64,000 nt of DNA. Source: Labia minor. Taxonomy: Eukaryota > Arthropoda > Insecta > Dermaptera > Spongiphoridae. The stretch covers positions 27,439,172 to 27,503,171 of the forward strand of contig OY720344.1 in NCBI GenBank assembly GCA_963082975.1. Reading direction: 5' to 3'. The position numbers were made by a program, and so were the translations under genes. Within the stretch, counting starts at the first letter, position 1. Every line of letters begins with the position of its first letter. The notes under the pieces were generated by a model. The model had not been told where the DNA came from and ran no database searches. It was given only the letters and a program-made list of their open reading frames with translations. This document shows, piece after piece, positions 36,866-47,623 of the stretch.

Positions 36866-38571
36866 ATAGTCTAGGTTTTTATTTTTATATAGCCTTTTCC
36901 TATACAAAAAAAAGATAATAATTAATTTATACTTTGAAATTGTAATATTAAAAATAGTTAATAGCTTAATAATAAAAAAGAAACATTGTATAAATAATTA
37001 CGACCTTGGAGTCACCAATTAGCTGTAAGAAAAAGTCATGTAATCCCTTTTATATGTTATGGGAAAAACAACATATTTGTATATTTGACTAATAAACATA
37101 CTTTTTTAAACTAAAACTAAAAACAGGTTCGCTACCCACACACCCAATGGCTCCCCTAACAAATTAATACAATTTATTATTATAAACTTTAAAAATTTTA
37201 CAATTTGTTAATTATTTATTACCATTGTTAAAAGTGACCCATCAAAAATTTGTTTCCTAAAATTTTCCAAATGAATTAAAATAACTTGATTTTCATTTCA
37301 AGATAAAAAATATATTCAAATTTATTTGATAGAATATTTGAAACCATATGATTCGACCAAGGATTACTACTGATAATAATATAAATTCTGAAATTATATT
37401 GACACCCGTACTTGTCTATATTTTAATTAAAAAAGGAGTATATTTTTTTCTTTTTATTTATAATAATCAAATATCATACATATTATTTATAATTTAATCT
37501 AAAAAAAAAATTAATTAATAAAATATAATTTATTTAATGTTATTAGATTAAATATTTATTCAACAATTTATTTAAACTTTCTTCATTTATAATTGTTCAT
37601 GTGTGTTATGTTTAACTTCATGGATAATACAGCGGTTTAATATCTCAAAAATATATATATATATACAAATATATATACAAATATATATACAAATATTTAT
37701 ATAAATACAATTTTTGCTAATATAATAAGATAAGATATATTAATAATTAATAATATTAATAATAAATTAACGTTTGCTAAAATTAATTATTTTTATTTTA
37801 TCTAAAACTATTTAGTTTATTTTCTTATACTGCTTTTATATCTAGATAAGCTTCTTTAACTTGAATATTGAAGTGGAAGGAAATCTTGTGGATCGCTTAT
37901 ATTTCGTTCAACTTATCGTTGAGATATGAGAGTTGATTTATGGAGGTCCAACGGTTTATGCTAAAACTTTACTTAACCCGTACTTATTTTCGATTCTGTT
38001 TTTTTTTTTTTTTTTTGCAAAACAACTTTTGCAGTAATATAGTTCTTATTTTATTATTAAAGTAAAAATGAGAAAAAAAAAGATATATAGAGAATGTTGG
38101 TATATGCTGTTTTAAGAACAAGAAAATAAATAAAAAAAAAACGTCATAGAATATGAAGTAAAGAAGCAAGAAGAGGATCATTTCACGAGATTGATAAATG
38201 AGGAAGGAGGGAGTCGACGATCCTCTGACGATTAGAATGATCGATCACTTGGCGTACATGTATATTTTTTTACTCGTGTTCTCATTCAGTTTTTCATTAT
38301 TTTTCAAAGTACATCAATTATTGATTTGAATTTATTAATGAAATTAAAAAAAAAACAGTGAGATTGAATAAAACAATAATATAAAAAAATTCAATCTCTC
38401 TCTCTCAATTCCTATAAATATACTAAAACTCCAAAACATCTAAAATTATTTGAAAATCAAATAAAAAATTTTATGTTTCGACAAGATTCGATCCGAAAGA
38501 ATGTAATTTTTAATCCATCATTCTACTAATTGCCATTGCAAGAAACTTTCATATCTGCTAAATATCTTATA
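36866..38571. other. AT-rich DNA with a SINE-head scrap
   Basis: At 37124-37160 the minus strand repeats the tRNA-like SINE head (GGGTAGCGAACCTG) without a body. The repeat ATATATATACAA occurs in tandem near 37650-37695. The rest is A/T-rich; a 65-codon minus frame near 37984-38181 is poly-Phe/Lys noise. Confidence 0.45.
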
Positions 38572-39128
38572 AAACGTCATATAATTTTAAATTAAGAAAA
38601 AAATAATGAAGATGATTTTTCCAATAAAACCAATACAAAGTGCATGATTCGTGGAGATAAGTAATGTGAAATTTCGTGTGAAAATAACTCTTCCCTTCCT
38701 ATCGTTGATAGGTAATACTATCCCTTCCGGTTTCCGGATATACACCAAAAGTTGATCAATTCATCATATTGATGCATTAAGTCAGTGATTCTCAACCACT
38801 GTGCCGCGGCACTTTAGTGTGCCGCGAGATTATTACAAATGTAAAGAGGATCTTAAATATTTCCGACTCATTTTTCTAAATTTTTTCTTTGTGTGCCGCC
38901 AAATTTTTAAACTGTTAAAAGTGTGCCGCAGTAAAAATAGGTTGAGAATCACTGCATTAAGTAAATATACGACATTTTATCAAAATCCGTTGAAACGTTC
39001 AAGCTGTACACATCTATACGGACGGACGGACGGACAGACATCATACTAATAATTCTTTTTTCTGTTAACAAAAATGATTCGTGGAAATATGTGTAATTTG
39101 ATGTGAAAACAATACCTCCCTTACTATT
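38572..39128 (-). mobile_element. R1 dispersed repeat, copy d (5'-truncated, degraded, interrupted)
   Basis: It matches R1 from the end of the CRE region (AACGTCATATAATTTT) through module A', the ETS-like site, the TTGATGCATTAAGT block, a short GGAC microsatellite (39018-39038) and a decayed module A ending CCTCCCTTACTATT. The terminal stem-loop half is missing. A hAT MITE (38783-38954) splits it exactly within GATGCATTAAGTAAATAT. Point differences from other copies are more numerous, so this is an older insertion. Confidence 0.8.
38783..38954. mobile_element. hAT MITE (172 bp) nested in R1 copy d
   Basis: 15-bp TIRs (CAGTGATTCTCAACC, inverted at right) and a perfect 8-bp target duplication CATTAAGT (38775-38782, 38955-38962). 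Both flanks join to restore the R1 consensus. GTGCCGC-type sub-terminal sequence is typical of hAT-Charlie-like MITEs. It is non-coding. Confidence 0.93.
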
Positions 39129-40243
39129 CCAAAATTAGTTTTTATTTTTCACCTATCCAAATTATTATTTTTAATTGTATTCAATTCTTAATATAATGCA
39201 GATTTTAATATAACTTATTTATATATTTAACATAAATAACACTTTTCATTTAAATATTGAATGGATTTATTTAATCTACCTAATATAGGCCTGGCCAATG
39301 GTTATCTCCTTCTCTTTTTATCTTCACGATACAGGAATCAAATCCTAAAATTGTACAATGATTTTTCAAAAATAGTAAGGCTGAATTGGTCTGATTTATT
39401 TATTCATATTTGGGTTTTATTTATTATGCATAATTATTCAATGTGAATTTAGTATTTATGTGATAACCTATGGTTAACATGAAATACCCCATATAATAAA
39501 TCTTTTAAAGTTTTTTTTAACATGGGTTGCTAAAGGATTCAAGGAATAAAAGAATAGATTTTCAATATAAAAAATATAACACAAAAGATTATCTATTAAA
39601 TAGAAAAATTTCTAAAATTTTTACATATATCCCGAATAAATTTAAAAAAAAACAATATACTTGAAGTTTTTTATATTTAAATCTAATTACTTATAAACTT
39701 AGAAAAAATAAAACATAAATATGTATACAAATATATAAGTATATATTTATTATCATAATAATTTTTGTTTTTCTTTTAAATTTTATTAAGACCTATCGTC
39801 ATTGAATGTCATGATATTTAAGTTCAAAGAAAGAATTTTCATTTAAAAATCAATAAATAAATATAATATTTAATACCATTGAAAGAACTAAAAAGCAACA
39901 ACCCAACCCTGACATAAATTTAAAATAAGTTTTCTGTTTTAACGTTTTGTTTTTTCTTAAATATTATTCTATTCTATTATGATATCCAAATTTATTTTTT
40001 ATTTATTATTCTGTTTATATTAAAAACAAATATTTTCGATTCTTGTTTTGTTTTGTTATAATGATACAATAGTATTCATATAATTTTAATTTTCTTTTCC
40101 TTTCTTAAAAACTATTTAAATTGACAGTTCCTAATTATAAAGCTGTGTTTTATTGAAACAGCAATGAGGTGAGTGATAAAATAAACAATGGTTGGAAAAT
40201 GATTCATTTATCTGAATCTCGATGTATAAATAGTTTGAAATAA
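39129..40243. other. AT-rich spacer before the copia element
   Basis: A/T-rich; a donor-like AATGAGGTGAGT is present near 40164 but without a supporting exon. It ends with the CAAAG target site. Confidence 0.5.
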
Positions 40244-40248
40244 CAAAG

Positions 40249-40397
40249 TGTTAAAGTATATTAAAGTTGGTAACCCTGCACCTTCTTACCTGTATATATA
40301 TTTATAGTATGACCTTAGAGTAAATGTTCACCTTGTATTAAAAACACATTCAAACTCGAACAGTGCATTTTCATTAAACACATTTAAAACTCCAACA
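40249..40397 (+). repeat. 5' LTR of copia element
   Basis: 149 bp, TGTT...AACA ends. It contains a TATA-like run TATATATATTTATAG (40293-40307) as candidate promoter and ATTAAA signals (40337-40342, 40373-40378) as candidate polyadenylation hexamers. It is short, as for other copia elements. Confidence 0.95.
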
Positions 40398-40411
40398 GGT
40401 TATGGGCCCAG
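40398..40411 (+). other. Primer-binding site for initiator tRNA-Met (anticodon-half type)
   Basis: GGTTATGGGCCCAG starts immediately after the LTR. Its complement CTGGGCCCATAACC matches the anticodon stem-loop of eukaryotic initiator tRNA-Met and not the tRNA 3' end. This is the known half-tRNA priming mode of Drosophila copia. Confidence 0.88.
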
Positions 40412-40479
40412 GTAAACACTGCGGGTAATTGGGTGATAATTGGAAATATTTTTTAATCTTAAAACGATTTTTTTAAAAA

Positions 40480-43400
40480 ATGGAATTTCTTAAAATTGAA
40501 CCACTACACCGACACAACTATGATACCTGGAAGATTCAGATGGAAGCCATCCTAGTAAAAAATGGATATTGGAACATAGTCTCCGGAAACCAAAAAAGGT
40601 CAAATATTGATGAAAAAGATACGAAAGGGATTGAAAAATGGGATCTCCTGGACCAAAAAGCTAAGTCTGATCTAATTTTATCAATAACACCTAGAGAATT
40701 AAGGATAGTTAAAAATTTAAATAGCTCAAGTGAAATATGGAATAAATTAAAGGAAACCTTTGAAAGTAAAGGTCCAGCCAAAAAGGCTTATTTGTTAAAG
40801 AAACTAATTTTAAGTAAAATGAATATAAGTGATAATATGGATGACTATTTAAATACATTTTGTGAAATTATAGAAAAATTAAATGATATTGAATTTATAA
40901 TAAATGATGAACTATTATGTATAATATTATTATATAGTCTACCAGACGAATATGAAAATTTTAGATGTGCTATAGAAACAAGGGACACTTTGCCATCTTT
41001 AGATAAATTAAAAATAAAATTATTGGAAGAGTTTGAATGTCGGGGAAGTCAAGGCGATTCCTCAAATCAAAGTAACTTTATTAAAAATAGAAATAAAAAT
41101 AGACCTATTAATAAAAATTATAATTTTAAAAATAATCCTTACAAAAATAATTCTTTAAATAAATATAATGAAAATAATAATAATAAATATAATACGAATA
41201 AAAAACATAATTTTTTCAACAGGGATAAAAGGTCAACTGATTATAATATATTTAGTAATTCAAATAATGAAATTAAAAATAAAATTATATGTTTCCGTTG
41301 TAAGGGCGAAGGCCATAAAATTTCTCAATGTCCATCTAAGTCGACTCATATGTTAGCCCTAAAAGTCACTGATGATAAAAATGATTGGATTTTAGATTCT
41401 GGCTGTACAAATCACATGATAAATAATAAAGAATTACTGGAAAATATAAGACATCCAAAACTAAATTGTTTAACACTAGCCGATAACAGTAAAATAAATA
41501 TTGATTGTATTGGTGATATGATTATTAACATAAATAATAGACAAATTGAATTAACAGATGTACTATATGTTCCCAAATTAAAAACGAATTTATTATCTGT
41601 CGGGTCATTTACTGATAAGAATTTTGAAGTTTTATTTAAAAATCATAATGCATTTATAACGAATAATGACGAACTAATGTTTACAGCTAAGAAAAGGGAG
41701 AACGGATTATATTATTTAAATGAAAATATTAAAAATAAAGATAAAAATGATTTTTCATATTATTTAAATAAAAATAAATTATCAAAATTAGACATATGGC
41801 ATAAAAGATACGGACATTTAAATGAAAGAGATTTAAAACTAATAACCAAATCAGATCAAGTTTTCGGTTTAGACCAAAGTATATTAAATGAAAATTTAAA
41901 TAATTGTGAAATATGCATTAAAGGAAAATTATCTCAAACACCTTTTAAAAATTCAAATTCACAGAAAAATTTAGAAATATTGGAAATAATCCATACAGAT
42001 ATTTGTGGACCATTTAGAACCACGTCTATCGGTGGAAATAAATATTTCATTACTTTTATAGACGAAGCAAGCAGATATTGCGAAGTTAAATTTCTAAAAT
42101 ACAAAAGTCAAGCTTTTGAAGCATTTATTGAATATAAAAATTATATTGAAAACATGACAGATAAAAGGATTAAATATTTGCAATCAGATAATGGAAAAGA
42201 ATACATTAATAATAGATTTAATAATTTTTTAAAAAAATCAGGAATTAAGCGAAGATTAACAGTTCCTTATACGCCCCAACAAAATGGATTATCTGAACGT
42301 ATGAACAAGACTCTATTGGAGATGACGAGATGTATGTTAATACAAGCAAATCTAGAACATTCCTTTTGGGCAGAAGCAGTAATAACTGCATGTTATTTGA
42401 GGAACAGAAGCCCAACATCATCTTTAAAAGGACAAATACCTTATAACATCCTTACAAACAAAAAATTTAATGTCTCACATTTAAGAACTTTTGGTATGAG
42501 AGTACATTTTTTAAATAAAAATAATAAAAATAAATTAAATTCAAGAACAATTGAAGGAATTTTTATAGGTTATTGCGAGGAAAGCAAAGCTTATAGAGTA
42601 TATGATCCCATGACCAGAAGGGTACATATTACTCGAGATATTAAATTTATAAACGAATTTCATAATAAAAATGGAGATAATTTAAAATATACTGATTTAT
42701 TAGAAGAAAATTCAAAATACAACAGCTTGGACATAATGATTGATAAACATAATAATGATGCATCTTTAGAAAGTGATATAGACGAAAATAACATTGACCA
42801 ACAGAGAGGAAGAGGACGTCCTAAAATGATTAAAAGTGGAAATAGGGGAAGACCCAGAAAAGTCTATCAATACAAAAAATCCGAAAGTGAAAATGATGAA
42901 GAAACAATTCCCAGCTCTAGAGACAGTGATGTCTTAAGTTCAGAAGATGAACTCTCGATAGAAACGACCGAAGGAGAGGTCCAAGGACTTAATGTAGAAC
43001 TGAAAATTAAAGATGCACTATTGCAAGAAGACTCGAACTTATGGAAAACAGCCATGAGGAAAGAAATGATTACATTAATTAAAAACGATACTTGGACAAT
43101 GGTCAGGAAACACGAAAATCAAAATATAGTGGGTAGTCGTTTTGTCTTAACGACCAAAAATGATAATACTAAAAAGGCCAGGTTAGTCGCCAAGGGATAT
43201 AGCCAAACTTATTCTATAGATTATTTTGATACTTATTCACCTGTCGCCAGAATGAGCAGCGTGAGGACACTAATGGCTAAGTCTATAGAAGAAAAGTGGT
43301 ACATTGAACAAATGGACGTGGAGGCAGCGTATTTAAATGGTGAACTGGAAGAGAACATTTACATGGAATGTCCTGAAGGGTTTAACGACATATTGAAAGA

Positions 43401-44598
43401 TTTAGTCGAAAATGAAAATGAAAATATAAAAAAGATTACATTACAAATGATAAAAGACTTAAAAAAGGGGAAAAATATATTAAAATTAAAAAAGGCTATA
43501 TATGGATTGAAACAATCCGGACGCCAATGGTACAAAAAATTAGACATAAAATTAAAAAATTTAGGAATGTCTCCATTGGAGAGTGATCCATGCATATATA
43601 TTAAAAATAATAATAATAATAATAAAAACGTATTAATATTAATCATTTACGTGGATGATATAATCGTAATAGGATCAAATAAAAAGGATATTAATGAATT
43701 TAAAAAGAATTTGTCTAATGATTTTAACATGAAAGACATGGGAGAAATAAATCAATTTTTAGGCATAAAGTTTGAATACGATAGAGATAAAAACGTCTTA
43801 AGTATGAATCAAACCAAATATATTGATGAATTGTTAAAAAGGTTTAACATGGAAGATTGCAAAACAATTTCAACTCCGATTGAGAAAAATTTGAAATTGT
43901 ATAAATCCGAAAATAAAGAAAACTTAAATAAATATCCTTATCAATCATTAATAGGATCATTGAATTATATATCAATCAGCACAAGACCAGATATAACGTA
44001 TGCGGTGAACTTTTTAAGTCAATTTAACAACTGTTACGATAAAGAACATTTCATAGCGGCAAAAAGAGTTTTAAGGTACTTAAAAGGATCCAAAAATATT
44101 GGTTTAAAATTTGACGGGTCGAGTACTCCATTATGTGGATATGTTGATTCTGATTGGGGGAACTCAATAATAGATCGAAAATCCATAACAGGTTACGCTT
44201 TTACGTTTAAAGGGGGTGTGATCCAATGGAACTCCAAAAAGCAGAACACAGTCGCACTCTCAAGCACGGAGGCAGAGTACATGGCTATGGGCGAAGCAGC
44301 CAAAGAAGCCATATATTTGCAAAATTTTCTAAAAGAAATAAATATCGAGAAAAATAATAAATGCACGACAATATATTGTGATAACCAAGGTGCTAAGTTC
44401 ATTGCAGAAAACAATGCTTATAAAAATAGAACTAAACATATTGACATTAAACATCATTTTATAAAAAATCTAATAAAAGAAAATAGAATAAAATTAAAGT
44501 ATTTAAGCACTGAAAATATGCCTGCTGATTTTCTCACGAAAACCGTCTCAAAGGTCAAGCAAGAAGATTGTATGAGAAGACTCAAGCAAATGAATTAA
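40480..44598 (+). CDS. Copia-type Gag-Pol polyprotein (1372 aa)
   Basis: It encodes all proteins for copia retrotransposition. Residues about 3-185 are the Gag capsid region (copia-type gag start HNYDTWKIQME, then UBN2-like). About 195-262 is Asn/Lys-rich. The CX2CX4HX4C zinc knuckle lies at C271, C274, H279, C284. The aspartic protease has D306-S-G (WILDSGCTNHM). The integrase zinc domain is H441/H446 and C476/C479, and its core D507, D570, E606 gives the D35E spacing. Two AT-hook-like motifs follow (776-782 RGRGRPK; 789-793 RGRPR). The reverse transcriptase has D946 and YVDD 1057-1060. RNase H has D1223, E1264 and D1301, and the end is the typical KHIDIKHHFI...PADFLTK. Length is close to Drosophila copia (about 1400). 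The ATG has A at -3 and G at +4. Antisense and alternative frames within are shadows. Confidence 0.97.
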   Translation: MEFLKIEPLHRHNYDTWKIQMEAILVKNGYWNIVSGNQKRSNIDEKDTKGIEKWDLLDQKAKSDLILSITPRELRIVKNLNSSSEIWNKLKETFESKGPAKKAYLLKKLILSKMNISDNMDDYLNTFCEIIEKLNDIEFIINDELLCIILLYSLPDEYENFRCAIETRDTLPSLDKLKIKLLEEFECRGSQGDSSNQSNFIKNRNKNRPINKNYNFKNNPYKNNSLNKYNENNNNKYNTNKKHNFFNRDKRSTDYNIFSNSNNEIKNKIICFRCKGEGHKISQCPSKSTHMLALKVTDDKNDWILDSGCTNHMINNKELLENIRHPKLNCLTLADNSKINIDCIGDMIININNRQIELTDVLYVPKLKTNLLSVGSFTDKNFEVLFKNHNAFITNNDELMFTAKKRENGLYYLNENIKNKDKNDFSYYLNKNKLSKLDIWHKRYGHLNERDLKLITKSDQVFGLDQSILNENLNNCEICIKGKLSQTPFKNSNSQKNLEILEIIHTDICGPFRTTSIGGNKYFITFIDEASRYCEVKFLKYKSQAFEAFIEYKNYIENMTDKRIKYLQSDNGKEYINNRFNNFLKKSGIKRRLTVPYTPQQNGLSERMNKTLLEMTRCMLIQANLEHSFWAEAVITACYLRNRSPTSSLKGQIPYNILTNKKFNVSHLRTFGMRVHFLNKNNKNKLNSRTIEGIFIGYCEESKAYRVYDPMTRRVHITRDIKFINEFHNKNGDNLKYTDLLEENSKYNSLDIMIDKHNNDASLESDIDENNIDQQRGRGRPKMIKSGNRGRPRKVYQYKKSESENDEETIPSSRDSDVLSSEDELSIETTEGEVQGLNVELKIKDALLQEDSNLWKTAMRKEMITLIKNDTWTMVRKHENQNIVGSRFVLTTKNDNTKKARLVAKGYSQTYSIDYFDTYSPVARMSSVRTLMAKSIEEKWYIEQMDVEAAYLNGELEENIYMECPEGFNDILKDLVENENENIKKITLQMIKDLKKGKNILKLKKAIYGLKQSGRQWYKKLDIKLKNLGMSPLESDPCIYIKNNNNNNKNVLILIIYVDDIIVIGSNKKDINEFKKNLSNDFNMKDMGEINQFLGIKFEYDRDKNVLSMNQTKYIDELLKRFNMEDCKTISTPIEKNLKLYKSENKENLNKYPYQSLIGSLNYISISTRPDITYAVNFLSQFNNCYDKEHFIAAKRVLRYLKGSKNIGLKFDGSSTPLCGYVDSDWGNSIIDRKSITGYAFTFKGGVIQWNSKKQNTVALSSTEAEYMAMGEAAKEAIYLQNFLKEINIEKNNKCTTIYCDNQGAKFIAENNAYKNRTKHIDIKHHFIKNLIKENRIKLKYLSTENMPADFLTKTVSKVKQEDCMRRLKQMN

Positions 44599-44660
44599 TT
44601 AAAAAAAAAAAAATGTTTATATTGTAAAATTGTATTTATTTATATTTTAATTATTCACTT

Positions 44661-44670
44661 GAAGGGGGTG
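44661..44670 (+). other. Polypurine tract
   Basis: GAAGGGGGTG directly precedes the 3' LTR and is the expected primer site for plus-strand synthesis. Confidence 0.85.
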
Positions 44671-44819
44671 TGTTAAAGTATATTAAAGTTGGTAACCCTG
44701 CACCTTCTTACCTGTATATATATTTATAGTATGACCTTAGAGTAAATGTTCACCTTGTATTAAAAACACATTCAAACTCGAACAGTGCATTTTCATTAAA
44801 CACATTTAAAACTCCAACA
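44671..44819 (+). repeat. 3' LTR of copia element
   Basis: 149 bp, identical to the 5' LTR by base-by-base comparison. It is followed by the CAAAG target duplication. Confidence 0.95.
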
Positions 44820-44824
44820 CAAAG

Positions 44825-46265
44825 AGACCAACACTAAATAAACTTTCAAAGATATTTTTATTGAATAATTAATAAGCAATTATTGTATAAATAAGAAATT
44901 TAAGAAAAGTACAAAGATAAATATACTCTACTAGATTAATTATTTAATATTTATTATTTGATATATATTATCTAATATTTATTATTTCAGTTTCGCGCTA
45001 CAAATATGGATAAATGTATATGTCAAGTTTTTACTCTTTTTATAAAATATTTATTATTTATAGGTATAATAATAATTTTGATATTTTTATTATTTTTCTT
45101 TTAATTTTCTTTATATGTACCTATATACATATGAAAGAGGCTATTAAAAAATATATGATTTTTAAAGAAATGTTTGGTTCATAGGGGATTAGGTATTATT
45201 AAATGAGATTAAAGAGAGTGTGAATTGGATGGAGGCGACAAATTATAATAATAGCTGAAGAATTATTCTTCAAACTTTCGAATTTACTATTACTCTTATC
45301 AATTATTTATTTTGTAAGATTATATATCATTAAACTAAAAAAAAATAATTCTATAAGAACATACGGTTAATTATATTAAACTATTAGTACCAAGTAGAAT
45401 TTCTAATTTAGATATTAATTTTATATTAACAATTCAATTTTTTATTTTTTTTATACTAGTCAAATTAATTATTTTCATCTTATGATTTTTATTATCATTT
45501 TAATTGAAAATAAACTTTAGAATAAAAAGTTCATAAACTATCCTTGAATCTATCTGAACAAGCCTAGGAGATTTATTCAGATAATGATTTGGAACGAGGG
45601 AATTTGTCAACTTGGAATGAGATAATTTTAGACTTTTCAAATTAAAATTAAAAAAAATGAAGTACCTAAAGTTTTGATTTTTCTCATTTGAACAAGAAAT
45701 GAAGCAGAACAAGCCTAGAGGAATTTGTAACTTTTGTAAAAAAATAATAACTAAATTTCACTCAAATAAATATTTTTAAAAATGTTGATATGCTTTACAA
45801 ACCATTATAAATATAAAAATAAATTTTTATTCGTTACAATAATATAGTTATGAAATTAATAGAATTAACTATAAGCACTCGTATTTTAATAAAAGTAATT
45901 TAAACTAAATTAAACTTGAAATATAAACTTTAAAAGAATATGTCTTAATTAAATTATTATATTTTCGTTATGTTTAAATAAAATTAAAATATTAAATATT
46001 TCTTATTAACATAATTATAACGATATAGAGGTTTAAATGAATTTTGTGATTATTACCCTCTTATATTTTGGTCAGATAATTATTTAATAAACAATATTAA
46101 TAAATCAATGATTCTTTCAGACTTTGATCTGACTTTGATCTTCATAAAATAATTTATAAATAACAACAATGCCAATTACCGTTATGTGTTTTTTTTTATA
46201 AATAATTCAATAAATTCAATACATAATTTAAAAAGATTTTATTGATAATAATAAAATATAATATA
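44825..46265. other. AT-rich intergenic DNA
   Basis: A/T-rich, no element ends. A short phrase ACAAGCCTAG occurs twice (about 45558 and 45708) about 150 bp apart. Confidence 0.5.
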
Positions 46266-47246
46266 TTTTTTGAAATCTCTTTACATGCATTTCATCCTCA
46301 AGCACTCTAAGAGAGTATATTCTTTTGAAATTAATGTCGTTAAAATAATTCAATTATCAGAAACTTTCGAAATTCGGAATGGGTTAAAAAAAGAAAACGC
46401 CCTATTAGCAATTTTATTTAACTTAGAATTAGAATACGTGATTAAACAAATTGGGAAGAATTCGAACGAGATCCAATTAGGTAAAAAAATTCAAGTATAT
46501 TAGGTTACGCGGACGATTTAAATACAATAGGAGACTCGATAAACTAAATTAAAGATGAGGCAGAAAAAATATTTGACGCTGGAAAATCGGTGGGGATCGA
46601 AATTAATATTGGTCAGAAGAATAGTATTAACACACAAAATCTTAACATACGAAACGTGAAATTTGAAAATGTAGAAAAATTTAAATACTTAAGTTCTGTA
46701 ATCACGAAGAATAATAATATTTGAAAAAAAATAGGGCAACGCCTGTTATCTCATTTCAAAAATTCAAATAAATAAAACACTTATTTTTCCAGGTGTATTA
46801 TATGGCTGTGAGGTATGGTTTATGACCCTGGGAGAAGAGAGTAGATTTAGAGTATTTGTGAAAATAAGATTCTTTGAAGCATTTATGGACCAAAGAAAGT
46901 TGAGGTCACCGGGAAAAGACAGAGACTGCAAAACGAGGAATTGCAAGACCTCTTTGCATCTCCAGAAATAGAGTAAATAAATCAAGAATGTTGCGATCGG
47001 CAGGATACGTATCAAGAAAGGGTGATGATATAAAAATATATTTGTGGGGAGACCGATTGGGAAACTTCCTATTGGAAGGTTAAGAACGCGGTAGATGGAT
47101 AATATAGGAAGGGACGTGAGAGCAATGGGAGTAAATAGGAGTTGAGTGTAACTCAGGTTAGGGGTACTTGGAGAAATGTTTTTGCTTTGGCCAAGAACTT
47201 TCGAGTTCCGTAAACTACAGAGATAGATAGATAGATAGATAGATAG
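46266..47246 (+). pseudogene. RTE-like LINE, 3' third with RT motifs and (GATA)n tail
   Basis: This is the longest LINE relic. It begins in the RT palm with FEIRNGLKKENALLAILFNL and ELEYVIKQIG (family pattern F-x-V-x-x-GL-x-QGD-x-LSP-x-LFNL), then GYADDLNTIGD (46503-46535), the YADD catalytic box. VEKFKYLSSVITKNNN follows, then VLYGCEVWFMTLGEES and RFRVFVKIRFFEAF (the LYG-x-E-x-W block) and the GRP/DN tail; the DNA closely matches 2230-2580, ending FEFR. Here QGD has become KEN, and several stops and frameshifts interrupt the frame. The endonuclease is absent (5' truncation). It ends in (GATA)n at 47219-47246. The 175-codon minus open frame across the tail is an antisense shadow. Confidence 0.88.
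47219..47246 (+). repeat. (GATA)n 3' tail of LINE
   Basis: Seven GATA units directly after the LINE terminus ACTACAGA, in the same position as in the copy at 2234-2252. Confidence 0.75.
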
Positions 47247-47623
47247 TCGATAAAATAATACAACAAAAATCGATTCCATATTAAAATTCAAATCTACATA
47301 TTGCCTTGATTTTTAAAAAATACATTTTAAATTTACTAAAATATTAAAGTTCAAATCATAATTAATAAATAATTATAAAAAATAAAAATACATTAATTCA
47401 ACTTAAAATTAATTATTAAAATTTTCTTATAATTTAATACAATCCTTTAGTAGATTTTATTCAATGATTCTCAATTATTAAATTATTTATTTATAACTAA
47501 ATGTATCTCTCAATCATTCTTTATTACCTGATATGAGTATGCCTAAATCACTAAATAAAATATTATTGGCTCTGATCGATATAATACATATCTATGAAAT
47601 TAAACTCAAATGTCGATAAATTG
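47247..47623. other. AT-rich spacer
   Basis: A/T-rich, nothing recognised. Confidence 0.5.

Larger units (their letters stand above)
40249..44819 (+). mobile_element. Full-length Ty1/copia LTR retrotransposon, apparently intact
   Basis: A 4571-bp element: 5' LTR, initiator-tRNA primer-binding site, 82-nt leader, one uninterrupted Gag-Pol frame (40480-44598), polypurine tract and 3' LTR, bracketed by the 5-bp duplication CAAAG (40244-40248 and 44820-44824). The two LTRs are identical over 149 bp by direct reading, and there is no stop or frameshift in 1372 codons, so insertion is recent. Domain order protease-integrase-RT-RNase H identifies copia superfamily; Gypsy elements place integrase last. 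No env-like frame is present. Confidence 0.97.

Noticed and set aside
38801..39049. 82-codon plus-strand open frame
   Set aside because: It begins in a hAT MITE and ends in the GGAC microsatellite of R1; it is a chance chimera of two repeats.
42867..44414. Several minus-strand frames inside the copia element
   Set aside because: They are shadows of the polyprotein, created by its codon bias.
40249..44819. Possibility that the LTR element is an endogenous retrovirus
   Set aside because: Integrase precedes reverse transcriptase, the primer-binding site is copia-type and there is no envelope-like frame; it is a copia retrotransposon.
46764..47291. 175-codon minus-strand open frame, longest after the copia ORF
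   Set aside because: It is antisense to the LINE tail; the plus strand carries the GRP and W-x-DN motifs and the GATA tail, and the frame also runs through the GATA repeat.
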